Below, one piece after another: positions 23,946 through 31,210 of a DNA stretch of 31,210 nucleotides. Where the stretch lies: NCBI GenBank assembly GCA_052386635.1, contig JBQTJY010000119.1:1-31210 (forward strand), read 5' to 3'. A model generated the notes under the pieces. That model saw nothing but the letters and a program-made list of their open reading frames with translations, searched no databases and was not told the origin of the DNA. The first letter of the stretch is position 1. Every line of letters starts with the position of its first letter. The DNA is from VHBM01 sp052386635 (GTDB lineage: Archaea > Thermoproteota > Nitrososphaeria > Nitrososphaerales > Nitrosopumilaceae). The position numbers were made by a program, and so were the translations under genes.

Positions 23946-24785
23946 ATGCAGATTGGTGCTCATGTTTCAATCTCTGGTTCTATTGACAAGGCTGTTGATA
24001 ATGCATTAGAAAGAGAATGTACTGCATTTCAAATTTTTACGCGTAGTCCTAGAAGTTGGCATGCAAAAGACTTGGATGATATTGAGGTTAAGAATTTCAA
24101 AGAAAAACTTCAGACAAGTAAAATTGACAGATTTGCCACAGTAGTACATATGCCGTATTTACCTAATCTATCCTCTCCTGATAAGAATACGCACAAAAAA
24201 TCTGTAGATACGATGATAAAAGAAGTAGAAAGATGTCGCGTGCTTGGTATTCCATATCTTGTAGCACATTTGGGAAGCCATATGGGTACAGGAGAAGATA
24301 ATGCGATAAAAAGACTTGTTGATGCGTTTACCAGAGTTGTTGATGTAGAAAAAGATGTGATTGTTTTACTTGAAAATACGGCAGGTCAGAAAAATTCTGT
24401 TGGTTCTAACTTTGAACAATTAGCATCAATCTTTTTTCAATTAAAGCCAGCAAAGAGATTTGGGATCTGTCTAGATACCTGTCATGCATTTGCAGCAGGT
24501 TATGATCTTAGAGAAGAAAATGCTGTGATTAAGACTCTAGATAGATTTGATGATGTAATAGGGTTTGAACATCTAAAGATATTACACCTAAATGATTCAA
24601 AAGACGATATAGGATGTAATGTTGATAGACATGAACATATTGGGTTAGGCATGATAGGCGAGAAAGGTCTTAGTGCAATAATTAAAACTATGAACAAAAA
24701 GAAAGTGCCTATAGTGCTAGAAACACCAATAGATGATAGACGAGATGATTTTGATAATCTAAAAAAAGCAAGAGAGCTAGCATAA
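23946..24785 (+). CDS. nfo: Endonuclease IV (AP endonuclease)
   Basis: 279 residues, the typical Nfo size. Metal-binding TIM-barrel motifs appear in the expected order: GAHVSISGSI (4-13), HLGSHMG, LLENTAGQ, CLDTCHAFAAGYD, LHLNDSK and DRHEHIGLGMIG. It cleaves abasic sites 5' to the lesion in base-excision repair. It is leaderless from ATG 23946. It could work downstream of the family 5 uracil-DNA glycosylase encoded at 27869-28537. glyS follows on the same strand but has its own TATA-like ATTTATT (24792-24798). Confidence 0.96.
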   Translation: MQIGAHVSISGSIDKAVDNALERECTAFQIFTRSPRSWHAKDLDDIEVKNFKEKLQTSKIDRFATVVHMPYLPNLSSPDKNTHKKSVDTMIKEVERCRVLGIPYLVAHLGSHMGTGEDNAIKRLVDAFTRVVDVEKDVIVLLENTAGQKNSVGSNFEQLASIFFQLKPAKRFGICLDTCHAFAAGYDLREENAVIKTLDRFDDVIGFEHLKILHLNDSKDDIGCNVDRHEHIGLGMIGEKGLSAIIKTMNKKKVPIVLETPIDDRRDDFDNLKKARELA

Positions 24786-24791
24786 TTAGGA

Positions 24792-24798
24792 ATTTATT
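24792..24798 (+). promoter_or_regulatory. TATA-like box for glyS
   Basis: ATTTATT is centred about 26 nt before ATG 24821, in the 35-base gap after the endonuclease IV gene. Confidence 0.4.
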
Positions 24799-24820
24799 CT
24801 ATTAAACAAACTGAGATAAC

Positions 24821-26278
24821 ATGAATTACGATGATGTGATGAAATTAGCACTTGAACGTGGCTTTTATTTTCCAAGTTGTGAAATTTATCCAGATGCACA
24901 GGCAGGTTTCTGGGAATATGGGCCTGTTGGTGTAAATTTAAAAAATAAATTTCTTGAGCTTTGGAGACGTGAACTTGTAAGGCGTGATAGAATGTTAGAA
25001 ATCGATGGATCACAGATTATGTGCAAATCAGTTTTTGAGGCATCAGGACATCTGGCTAGCTTTGCAGATCCTATAATAAAATGTAAGAATTGTAAATCTA
25101 CGTTTAGAGCAGATAAATTGATAGATGATATTACACACATTGAAGTTCCAGAAAGTGCTCCCCTAGAAGAATTTGATAAAATAATTAGTAAAAATAAAAT
25201 CAAGTGTACAAAGTGTAGCGGTGAATTTGATAAGGCTCATAAATTTAATATGATGTTTAAGGTTGGTATTGGGCCAGAAGAAGAGGCAGCCTATCTAAGA
25301 CCAGAAACGTGTCAATCCATTTTTGTTGACTTTCCACGATTGTTCAAGACAATGAGGGGAAAACTTCCTCTGGGCATAGCACAGATTGGTAAGAGTTTTA
25401 GAAATGAGATTTCTCCTAGGCAAAGTTTACTACGACTAAGAGAATTTTATCAGGCTGAGATTGAAGTTTTTTGTAACCCAAAAAAATTAAATGAATTAGA
25501 AAAATTTTCTGAAATCAAGGACACTGTAATTAGAATTCAGGTAAACAATTCACAAAAGACTTTGACATGTTCAGAGGCCGTAGAATCTGGAGTGATCCCA
25601 AACAAGTTTGTTGCTTATTATTTGGCTCTTCTTTCTGAATTTTATCAAAAAACTGGTATTGATATGAAAAAAAGTAGATTTAGAAAATTAGGCGATAAGG
25701 AAAAGGCATTTTATGCTGAAATTGCCTTTGATTTTGAAGTTGAAACAACTACCGGTTGGCTTGAACTAGTAGCATGTAATTACAGATCTGGCTATGATTT
25801 GGGCGGTCACTCAAATAAAAGCAAGGAAAAATTTGAAGTTTTAGATGATAATGAGAAGGTTCTGCCTCACGTGTTTGAGATATCTATGGGAATAGACCGT
25901 AGTTTGTATTCAATTTTAGAGCATAATTTAAGGGAGGATAAGGAAAATGACAGAATCGTACTATCGTTAAAACCGTATTTGGCTCCAATTCAGGTTGGGA
26001 TATTATCACTTGTAAAAAAAGACGGTTTGGAAGAAAAAACTGATGAGATATACATGAAAATAAAGACAAAATATGATGCATTTTTGGATCACTCTGGTGC
26101 AATTGGTAGAAGATACAGAAGATTAGATGAGATAGGTACTCCATTTGTCATAACAGTTGATCATCAGACATTACAAGATGAAACTGTAACTATAAGGACA
26201 CGAGACTCTATGAGTCAGAATAGAATTAAAGTTTCAGAAATTAATTCTATTCTTTCAAAAGAGATTGCATATCCTTGA
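24821..26278 (+). CDS. glyS: Glycyl-tRNA synthetase (class II, archaeal/eukaryal type)
   Basis: 485 residues. The N-terminus has ALERGFYFPSCEIYPDAQAGFWEYGPVG. CKNC and CTKC pairs (around 88-135) form a zinc-binding insertion. YLRPETCQSIFVDF and motif 2 (IGKSFRNEISPRQSLLRLREF) are followed by motif 3 (EISMGIDRSLYSIL). The C-terminal anticodon-binding domain begins near LAPIQVGILSL. It charges tRNA-Gly, including the CCC isoacceptor in this window. The homodimeric architecture without a beta subunit is as expected in archaea. Its 3' end lies 19 bases from the convergent MurI-like gene. Confidence 0.96.
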   Translation: MNYDDVMKLALERGFYFPSCEIYPDAQAGFWEYGPVGVNLKNKFLELWRRELVRRDRMLEIDGSQIMCKSVFEASGHLASFADPIIKCKNCKSTFRADKLIDDITHIEVPESAPLEEFDKIISKNKIKCTKCSGEFDKAHKFNMMFKVGIGPEEEAAYLRPETCQSIFVDFPRLFKTMRGKLPLGIAQIGKSFRNEISPRQSLLRLREFYQAEIEVFCNPKKLNELEKFSEIKDTVIRIQVNNSQKTLTCSEAVESGVIPNKFVAYYLALLSEFYQKTGIDMKKSRFRKLGDKEKAFYAEIAFDFEVETTTGWLELVACNYRSGYDLGGHSNKSKEKFEVLDDNEKVLPHVFEISMGIDRSLYSILEHNLREDKENDRIVLSLKPYLAPIQVGILSLVKKDGLEEKTDEIYMKIKTKYDAFLDHSGAIGRRYRRLDEIGTPFVITVDHQTLQDETVTIRTRDSMSQNRIKVSEINSILSKEIAYP

Positions 26279-26297
26279 TCATTTAATAAATTCAACA

Positions 26298-27065
26298 TCA
26301 TAATTTTAGATGTTCTACTTTATTTTTAATTCCTATTTTACATAGTTTTTTATGAAATTGATTTACATTGCCAGAGGTAAATATTCTGATTTTGTTTTGT
26401 TTTAATTCTTGCCGCAAAGTTTTTTTAACAATTACTGCAACTTGAACAGCAGGATCCAAGAAGGTAATGCTTGGAAACAATTTGCTAAACATTGGTAAAA
26501 GAAAAGGAAGATGAGTACTTGATAATGTTGCTACATCTATGTCATTATAACTAAAAACTGGAAATAAAAGAGAATAAATTTTTTTCAAACAGAATTGTTT
26601 ATTTGAAATAAATTTTCCAGATTCAACAAGTTCTACAAGTGGCGATATATTTACTGGAAATACTGTAATATTTTTTGAAATATTTTTTTTAATATAATTT
26701 TTGAGTATATTGTTTTCTACAACAGATTTTGTTGCTAGTATAGCTATCTTTGATGACTCTGTAATTTTTGCAGCATCATGTAATGGTGGTAAAACTGTTA
26801 TAATTTTTGATTGGTTTTTTAAATAATTTTGAAGTAATAGTGATGGTGTGTTAGAGCCAACAACAATTAGAACTGGATTAAATTCATTTTTTAAAGTAGT
26901 GATTGTTTTTTGAATTATTTTTTTTAAAGATTTAGTTGATTTTTTTCCATATGAAAAGCTTTTATGATCTGCAAAATAGATTATCTCTGATTTTGTTATT
27001 TTTTTTAATTCTTTTATAATTGAGAGTGAACCAAAACCAGAATCAAATACTGCTATTTTGGCCAT
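26298..27065 (-). CDS. Glutamate racemase (MurI)-family protein lacking both catalytic cysteines
   Basis: 255 residues with the Asp/Glu racemase fold signatures: FDSGFGSLSII (7-17; D8 conserved), YFADHKSFSYG (30-40), then VVGSNTPS (68-75) and LSSTHLP (181-187). In active MurI the last two read xCNTxS and GCTHxP with catalytic cysteines. Here both are serine (S71, S183), encoded by TCT and AGT codons seen directly in the DNA. Archaea of this type have no peptidoglycan. Racemase activity is therefore doubtful; a pseudoenzyme or altered lyase/isomerase is possible. The gene is more A+T-rich than its neighbours. ATG 27065. It diverges from cdvB. Confidence 0.85.
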   Translation of the reverse strand: MAKIAVFDSGFGSLSIIKELKKITKSEIIYFADHKSFSYGKKSTKSLKKIIQKTITTLKNEFNPVLIVVGSNTPSLLLQNYLKNQSKIITVLPPLHDAAKITESSKIAILATKSVVENNILKNYIKKNISKNITVFPVNISPLVELVESGKFISNKQFCLKKIYSLLFPVFSYNDIDVATLSSTHLPFLLPMFSKLFPSITFLDPAVQVAVIVKKTLRQELKQNKIRIFTSGNVNQFHKKLCKIGIKNKVEHLKL

Positions 27066-27096
27066 GTAAATCCTATAATTGCTGATTCATTTGTTA

Positions 27097-27108
27097 GCTA
27101 AATTTAGC
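27097..27108. promoter_or_regulatory. Perfect 12-bp palindrome between murI-like gene and cdvB
   Basis: GCTAAATTTAGC is self-complementary and its centre is TATA-like on both strands. It lies about 37 nt upstream of ATG 27065 and 64 nt upstream of the cdvB ATG, so it could be an operator or a promoter element for the MurI-like gene. Confidence 0.4.
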
Positions 27109-27121
27109 CCTATGTTGATGA

Positions 27122-27128
27122 TAATATA
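27122..27128 (+). promoter_or_regulatory. TATA-like box for cdvB
   Basis: TAATATA would start transcription near 27150, giving a leader of about 16 bases before ATG 27166. No clear Shine-Dalgarno is visible in it. Confidence 0.4.
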
Positions 27129-27165
27129 CACCCGTCATTAAGAATGAAATTCTAAACTACGGCGT

Positions 27166-27807
27166 ATGACAAGTTTTGATAAGACTTGGGCACGTCAAGA
27201 AACAAGAGGACTAACAGACCGAATCCGTGACACAGTAAAACCAGAAGCTGCACTAAAACCTCGAATCCAGACAGCCGTCAACAAGCTGCAAGTTCAAATT
27301 TCAAAAATGGACTCTATGCTGACCAGACTAAGAGAAAGAGATCAACAACTATTCAACAGAATAGTTACAGCAATGCAACAACATGACACTACAGCAAGTA
27401 GAGTTTTGTCCAATGAACTAGCTGAGATCCGAAAGGTTACAAAGATGCTAGGCAATGCAAGAATGTCGCTAGAACAAGTTCAGTTGCGATTAACTACTAT
27501 CCATGACCTAGGCGATGCAATGATTGCAATAGGTCCAGCAGTAGCCACTATGAAGGGTATGAGATCATCCTTAGGTAGATTCATGCCAGAAGCAGACTCT
27601 GAATTGAACTCTATGACACAGACATTGAATGGTCTTATGGTCGATTCGTTATCTGGAGATGCCTTCAACGTGGAACAAGACACCACAAACGAAGAAACGG
27701 AGAGAATCCTTAGAGAAGCATCTGCAGTTGCAGAGCAGCAAATCGGAGATAAATTCCCATCTGTTCCTTCATCAGGACTATCGTCACAAACTACATCTAC
27801 TTATTAG
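27166..27807 (+). CDS. cdvB: CdvB-family ESCRT-III-like cell-division protein
   Basis: 213 residues, helical, with the Snf7/ESCRT-III pattern: a basic helix 1 (LTDRIRDTVKPEAALKPRI), long helix 2 with LQVQISKMDSMLTRLRERDQQLF, helices through about residue 165, then an acidic segment and a Ser/Thr-rich tail ending SGLSSQTTSTY. It matches thaumarchaeal CdvB paralogues, which form membrane-remodelling filaments in cytokinesis. No C-terminal winged-helix domain for CdvA binding is seen, so it is likely a shorter paralogue. Codons end in C more often (GAC, AAC, TTC, ATC) than in neighbouring genes, suggesting high expression. cdvA and cdvC are not in the window. Confidence 0.88.
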   Translation: MTSFDKTWARQETRGLTDRIRDTVKPEAALKPRIQTAVNKLQVQISKMDSMLTRLRERDQQLFNRIVTAMQQHDTTASRVLSNELAEIRKVTKMLGNARMSLEQVQLRLTTIHDLGDAMIAIGPAVATMKGMRSSLGRFMPEADSELNSMTQTLNGLMVDSLSGDAFNVEQDTTNEETERILREASAVAEQQIGDKFPSVPSSGLSSQTTSTY

Positions 27808-27831
27808 TTGTAGCCGGCGATATCCATTCTG

Positions 27832-27849
27832 TTTTTTATTTAAAATTTT
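27832..27849 (+). terminator. T-rich terminator after cdvB
   Basis: TTTTTTATTTAAAATTTT begins 25 bases after the cdvB stop. Archaeal termination favours such T-tracts. It lies in the 61-base gap between the convergent cdvB and uracil-DNA glycosylase genes. Confidence 0.45.
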
Positions 27850-27868
27850 GAGAGATTTAGTTACAGTT

Positions 27869-28537
27869 TCAATTCTTATCTAGCATTTTGTTTGCTAAAA
27901 CAAATATCTTATTCCAGTTAGACCAGCTAAGACGTCCTGTTTGTGTGTTTTGCTTGCTTGGATGATAAGAACAAATTATCTGCCAATTTTTGTGTACAAA
28001 TGATCTACCATGTACAAATTTACTATGTTTTACATCTAATAGTTTACAACATGAATCAAATGCAATTTTGCCAAGACAGACAATAACTCTGACATTTTTT
28101 AGTATAGTAAATTCTTCTTTTAGATATGAAAAACAATTTTCAAATTCTGTTTTGAGTGGTTTGTTTTCTGGAGGCGCACACCGTATAGTTGCAGTAATGT
28201 AAGCATTAATGAGATTGAATCCATCATCTAATCTTTGACTAGATGGTTTTGTTGCAAATCCATTATCAAATAATACCTTTGCAACCCAGTCACCTGAACT
28301 ATCGCCAGTAAACATTCTTCCTGTACGGTTACCGCCATGAGCAGCCGGTGCAAGCCCAATAAGTAAAAGTTCAGCCTCTGGATCCCCAAAGCCCGGTAAG
28401 GGTTTACCCCAGTAGTTTTCATCTTTGAAGCGTTTTACCTTATTTTTTGCTATATTACAGATATACTTGGCTAATCTGGGACACTTTTTGCAATGAATGA
28501 TTTTATTGTTTAATTGCTGTAATGATTTATCAGACAT
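27869..28537 (-). CDS. Family 5 (UDGb) uracil-DNA glycosylase
   Basis: 222 residues. The motif GLAPAAHGGNRTGRMFTGD (61-79) is that of family 5 UDGb rather than family 4 (GEAPG). The Fe-S cluster cysteines are C16 and C19 (CKKCPRL), C120 (IRCAPPENKP) and C135. The C-terminal motif SYHPSKQNTQTGRL matches motif 2. It excises uracil and related deaminated bases from DNA; endonuclease IV in this window would process the abasic product. ATG 28537. It is co-directional with cbiF upstream, with a 27-base gap. Confidence 0.93.
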   Translation of the reverse strand: MSDKSLQQLNNKIIHCKKCPRLAKYICNIAKNKVKRFKDENYWGKPLPGFGDPEAELLLIGLAPAAHGGNRTGRMFTGDSSGDWVAKVLFDNGFATKPSSQRLDDGFNLINAYITATIRCAPPENKPLKTEFENCFSYLKEEFTILKNVRVIVCLGKIAFDSCCKLLDVKHSKFVHGRSFVHKNWQIICSYHPSKQNTQTGRLSWSNWNKIFVLANKMLDKN

Positions 28538-28564
28538 GATTTGATAAAAATGAAAATAAGAAGA

Positions 28565-29329
28565 TCATGTTTTTTTTGCTTTTCTAAAGCTATGAGTGAA
28601 GGTTTTATCATATAATCTAGAATACTCATATGAAGAAGGCTGTATTACATAGCCGATAATTACAATAGCAGTCTTGACGATCCTTTCAGCCCTAACCTTC
28701 TTTGTAATGTCTTCAAGTGTTCCTACAATAACTTTTTGATCTGGCCAGCTTGCTCTGTATACAACTGCTGCTGGAGTTGACTTGTTATAACCACCATCAA
28801 TGGCTTGTTTTACTATTTGAGATAATAAATGAACACTGAGATAGAATATCATAGTGGCATTATGTTTTGCCAGCTCAGAAATTTTTTCTCGCTCTGGAAC
28901 TTTAGTTCTTGCTTCAGCACGCGTTATAATAATTGTTTGAGTAACTCCTGGTAGTGTGAGTTGAATTCCAAGAGCTGCAGCTGACGCTAAAAACGATGTT
29001 ACACCTGGTATAATTTCTGATTCAATTCCTTCTTTTTGGAGATTGTCTATCTGCTCTTTTATTGCTCCATAAATAGTTGGATCGCCATCATGTAATCTAA
29101 TTACAATTTTGTTTTCATTTGCATTTTTTTTTAAAATTTCAAAAATTTCTTCTCTTACCAGTTTTGCTGCATCATATAACTTTCCTTTTTTGCAAAGCTT
29201 TAGAATCGGTGGTGGAATTAATGAACCCGAATATACCATCGTATCTGCATTTTGAATTAGTTTTCTTGCTTTTACTGTAATAAGGTCTGGATCACCAGGA
29301 CCACAACCAACAAAGTAAACTTTAGGCAC
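28565..29329 (-). CDS. cbiF: Cobalt-precorrin-4 C11-methyltransferase CbiF
   Basis: 254 residues of the class III tetrapyrrole methylase fold. VYFVGCGPGDPDLIT (4-18) is the SAM-binding signature and DTMVYSGSLI matches CbiF/CobM (the SGSL motif). RLHDGDPTIYGA, IPGVTSFLASAAALG, and ITRAEARTKVPERE follow as expected. It methylates C11 of cobalt-precorrin-4. The start is GTG 29329, overlapping the cbiL stop by eight bases, so translation is probably coupled. Confidence 0.95.
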   Translation of the reverse strand: MPKVYFVGCGPGDPDLITVKARKLIQNADTMVYSGSLIPPPILKLCKKGKLYDAAKLVREEIFEILKKNANENKIVIRLHDGDPTIYGAIKEQIDNLQKEGIESEIIPGVTSFLASAAALGIQLTLPGVTQTIIITRAEARTKVPEREKISELAKHNATMIFYLSVHLLSQIVKQAIDGGYNKSTPAAVVYRASWPDQKVIVGTLEDITKKVRAERIVKTAIVIIGYVIQPSSYEYSRLYDKTFTHSFRKAKKT

Positions 29330-30044
29330 GTTTTACCACCATTATTGAGAAATATTTGGTGGTCATGGTTTCTTTAGTAACCTCACCAAGTTTTAATTTT
29401 CTTACAATTTCTTTATCAGTACCAAGATCTTGGCCAATAGCAAATATAGAATCATCAGAAAACCCTGCGTCCTTTAAAAGCTCAATTACTTGATCAAAAT
29501 AGCGACCGTCTTTTAGAAATATCATTGTTTCACAATTTTTTGCAAGCTCTTTTACTTTAGAAAGATCATAGCATGATGGAATTACAGCCACTTTTTCACC
29601 GCCTTCAGCTAGACTTATTCCTACTTTAGATGCAAAAGTGAAAATTGATACTATTCCTGGAATAACAAAAATTTTGATTTTTGGATATTTTGTTTCAAGC
29701 TCTCGATGTAAATAGATCCAAGTGCTGTATAGGTAAGGATCACCTACTGTAAGATATACTACCTTTTTTCCAGATAGTACATGTTCAGCTAAAATTTTTG
29801 CGTTTTTTTCCCAAGTAGTTTCAAGTGTTTGTTTATCTTTGACCATTGGAAAAATCAAATTTACAATTTCTGGCTTTTTACTCTGATCTAAGATTGATGA
29901 TACTACTGAAAGAGCAATGCTTGGCTTTCCCTCTTTTGAGGTAGGACATAGTATTACATCCGCATCTTTTATTGCCTTTACAGCCTTAATAGTTAGTAAC
30001 TCTGGGTCACCAGGACCACAACCAACACAAACTAGTTCGTGCAT
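29322..30044 (-). CDS. cbiL: Cobalt-precorrin-2 C20-methyltransferase CbiL
   Basis: 240 residues, tetrapyrrole methylase fold. VCVGCGPGDPELLT (5-18) is followed by the CbiL/CobI-type DVILCPTSKEGKPSIA, with LTVGDPYLYSTWIYL, VIPGIVSIFTFASKVG and TMIFLKDGRYFD. The length and the early CPTS-type motif distinguish CbiL/CobI from other methylases in the family. It adds the C20 methyl at the start of the corrin path. A TATA-like CTTTTTAATTA at 30067-30077 lies about 27 nt before ATG 30044, so cbiL-cbiF form their own transcript, separate from cbiT. Confidence 0.93.
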   Translation of the reverse strand: MHELVCVGCGPGDPELLTIKAVKAIKDADVILCPTSKEGKPSIALSVVSSILDQSKKPEIVNLIFPMVKDKQTLETTWEKNAKILAEHVLSGKKVVYLTVGDPYLYSTWIYLHRELETKYPKIKIFVIPGIVSIFTFASKVGISLAEGGEKVAVIPSCYDLSKVKELAKNCETMIFLKDGRYFDQVIELLKDAGFSDDSIFAIGQDLGTDKEIVRKLKLGEVTKETMTTKYFSIMVVKRA

Positions 30045-30066
30045 ACAGATACCTATTTTGTTCCTA

Positions 30067-30077
30067 ATTAAAAAGCT
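30067..30077 (-). promoter_or_regulatory. TATA-like box for cbiL-cbiF
   Basis: The minus strand reads CTTTTTAATTA, centred about 28 nt before ATG 30044, in the 42-base gap after the cbiT stop. Confidence 0.5.
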
Positions 30078-30086
30078 AAACTTGTA

Positions 30087-30674
30087 CTAAATTTTTGTTG
30101 CTGATATGACAGTAATAGGATTTCGTGCAAGCATCATTGTTCCAGTAGATGTCTTACGACTTTTGGAAATTGTTATTTGAGTTATGTCAACCAATGTAAA
30201 TTTTTTTTCAATCATTCCTAAGATGGAAAATAACGTTTCAATTAAAATTATTCCTATAACAATTCTTCCGCCTGATTTTAACTTGGTTTGACATAACTCA
30301 ACTATTTCTTTTGTGTCACCACCAGTACCGCCAACAAAAATTGCGTCTGCTTGTGGTAGTTTAATAATTTCTTCTTTTGCGTTACCTAAAATAACCTCGG
30401 CATTAGACAATCCAAATTTTTGTAGATTTTTCTTTGTCAATTCTATGGCTTTAGGATCAAAATCTACTGCGTAGATCTTGCCTGTTGATTCTATTTGTAG
30501 TGCGGCTTCAACTGTTACAGACCCACTACCACAACCAATATCATAGACAGTATTGCCAATACCTAATCGCGCTTTGCTAATTTGTATAGAGCGGATCTCT
30601 TCTTTTGCTATAGGTACGTCATCAGAACGCTCAAAGAGCTCATCTGGAATACCTGGTGTTTTATATTTCCACAT
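30087..30674 (-). CDS. cbiT: Cobalt-precorrin-6B C15-methyltransferase (decarboxylating) CbiT
   Basis: 195 residues from ATG 30674. It is a Rossmann methyltransferase of the CbiT group. The N-terminal WKYKTPGIPDELFERSDDVP and KEEIRSIQISKARL are characteristic, followed by SAM motif YDIGCGSGSVTVEAAL, VDFDPKAIELTKKN and AIFVGGTGGDTKEI. It methylates C15 and decarboxylates ring C acetate. The C5-methylase domain CbiE, often fused, is absent here. The frame is open to 30776, but ATG 30674 fits family length and the TATA-like TACTAAAATA (30697-30706). It starts 32 bases after the EMC6-like gene. Confidence 0.94.
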   Translation of the reverse strand: MWKYKTPGIPDELFERSDDVPIAKEEIRSIQISKARLGIGNTVYDIGCGSGSVTVEAALQIESTGKIYAVDFDPKAIELTKKNLQKFGLSNAEVILGNAKEEIIKLPQADAIFVGGTGGDTKEIVELCQTKLKSGGRIVIGIILIETLFSILGMIEKKFTLVDITQITISKSRKTSTGTMMLARNPITVISATKI

Positions 30675-30696
30675 TGAGACAAAGAATTCGTTTTGG

Positions 30697-30706
30697 TATT
30701 TTAGTA
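30697..30706 (-). promoter_or_regulatory. TATA-like box for cbiT
   Basis: The minus strand reads TACTAAAATA, centred about 27 nt before ATG 30674 and straddling the start of the 32-base gap after the upstream gene's stop. It argues for the shorter CbiT start. Confidence 0.45.
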
Positions 30707-31132
30707 CTATGTAAATGGTGTTAGTGGGAAACCACTGTTTCCTCCAGCATGAACAAAGGTGTATGTTAGTATCCACATAAACAAATAGATGAAAATATAG
30801 CTGCCAATTCCTGTAGTAACAAGTTTCTTTTTGTCAGATGGCGGTAATTGTATTCGCATTCCTTTAGCTATACCCATAGATACAATGAAGACAACAATTA
30901 ACAATCCTATAGATGCCCATCTTCTTTCTTCTCCCTCCATTGGTTCAAATAAAAATGTCGCAAGTGTTCCACCAAGAACTGCAAGTCCTACTCGAATCCA
31001 AAATAATATGTCAATTTTTTGTTGTACATCACTCTTATCAGTTTCGTTGACAGGTGGTTCTGCTACATGAGGTTCATTTTTAGAATCATCAGAATCAGGT
31101 TTTTTTTCAATTTTCTTTTTAGGGTGTTTCAA
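30707..31132 (-). CDS. EMC6-like three-helix membrane protein
   Basis: 141 residues. The first 38 are charged and low-complexity (KHPKKKIEKKPDSDDSKNE). Three hydrophobic helices follow: about 42-62 (ILFWIRVGLAVLGGTLATFLF), 73-91 and 107-128. The last reads LVTTGIGSYIFIYLFMWILT and then YTFVHAG, which resembles by eye the EMC6 C-terminal pattern FTGGL...YVLFWTFLYGMVH. Archaeal EMC6 homologues are a known family. If correct it may help insert membrane proteins. An unrelated three-helix protein remains possible. The start appears to be TTG 31132, a few bases after a symmetric TATA element (31165-31172). It is followed by cbiT, which has its own promoter. Confidence 0.6.
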   Translation of the reverse strand: MKHPKKKIEKKPDSDDSKNEPHVAEPPVNETDKSDVQQKIDILFWIRVGLAVLGGTLATFLFEPMEGEERRWASIGLLIVVFIVSMGIAKGMRIQLPPSDKKKLVTTGIGSYIFIYLFMWILTYTFVHAGGNSGFPLTPFT

Positions 31133-31164
31133 TGAAATTTCTACGTTGACTCCGAAAAACCTTG

Positions 31165-31172
31165 TTTAAAAT
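31165..31172. promoter_or_regulatory. TATA-like box between EMC6-like gene and a right-edge gene
   Basis: TTTAAAAT reads as a TATA box on both strands. On the plus strand it is centred about 26 nt before ATG 31194; on the minus strand it would start transcription about 10 nt before TTG 31132. Confidence 0.4.
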
Positions 31173-31193
31173 CTTTGGTTAAAAAATTCGAAT

Positions 31194-31210
31194 ATGAGGA
31201 GTAAGAGTAT
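31194..31210 (+). CDS. Possible start of a plus-strand gene cut by window edge
   Basis: ATG 31194 opens a frame of five complete codons (MRSKS) before the window ends. The only support is its spacing of about 26 nt from the TATA-like TTTAAAAT at 31165-31172, the arrangement seen at other leaderless genes here. The product cannot be judged. Confidence 0.3.

Noticed and set aside
26298..27065. True glutamate racemase for cell-wall synthesis
   Set aside because: Both catalytic cysteines are serine and no peptidoglycan genes are present.
30675..30776. 34-residue N-terminal extension of CbiT
   Set aside because: It overlaps the upstream gene end and its promoter; CbiT proteins normally begin close to the WKYKTPGIPD segment.
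1..31210. CRISPR array, insertion sequence or prophage
   Set aside because: No direct repeat series, transposase, integrase or terminal inverted repeats were seen; genes are housekeeping or biosynthetic.

Overview
This window looks like a chromosomal segment of an ammonia-oxidising thaumarchaeon (Nitrosopumilus/Nitrosoarchaeum-type). The DNA is A+T-rich and nearly fully coding. It carries archaeal information-processing genes (aIF2 alpha and gamma, eS6, Nop10, an archaeal LSm protein, PriS/PriL, an Lhr-type helicase) beside traits typical of that group: a CdvB/ESCRT-III homologue, a bacterial-type SAM synthetase and a cobalt-early (anaerobic) corrin pathway. Most transcripts appear leaderless: a TATA-like box centred about 25 nt upstream of the start codon recurs before many genes, and many starts are TTG or GTG. 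I saw no rRNA, CRISPR array, transposon, integrase or clear pseudogene. No gap between genes exceeds about 160 bases.

Layout. 1-1685 (minus): 3'-truncated lhr, a tiny overlapping membrane ORF and a RadA/RadB-like ATPase. 1782-4566: LSm and metK (plus), an extended SDR (minus) and a membrane-anchored J-protein (plus); the last two diverge from one symmetric TATA box. 4608-10134: corrinoid block cbiD-cbiG-cbiX-cbiC (plus), cbiA (minus), and divergent cobA/btuR (plus). 10173-11133: aIF2 alpha and Nop10. 11141-16607 (minus): eS6, aIF2 gamma, a PIN nuclease, a metallo-beta-lactamase-fold protein and a large AglB/STT3 oligosaccharyltransferase that ends in a cyclophilin domain. 16683-17103: two tiny zinc-ribbon genes and tRNA-Gly(CCC). 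17107-23841 (minus): C39-like/TPR protein, class I amidotransferase, UPF0182 membrane giant, and the primase pair. 23946-27807: endonuclease IV and glycyl-tRNA synthetase (plus), a glutamate-racemase homologue lacking both catalytic cysteines (minus), and cdvB (plus). 27869-31132 (minus): family 5 uracil-DNA glycosylase, cbiF, cbiL, cbiT and an EMC6-like membrane protein.

How the genes connect. CbiX, CbiL, CbiF, CbiG, CbiD, CbiT, CbiC and CbiA cover most of the path from sirohydrochlorin to cobyrinate diamide, and CobA adenosylates corrinoids. CbiH, CbiE, CbiJ and the nucleotide-loop assembly enzymes are not in the window, so the pathway is dispersed. MetK makes the SAM that the corrin methyltransferases use. 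The most unusual items are the oligosaccharyltransferase-cyclophilin fusion, the cysteine-less MurI homologue divergent from cdvB, the CbiX whose N-terminal half has lost its metal-binding histidines, bidirectional promoters built on one symmetric TATA box, and several genes under 60 codons.
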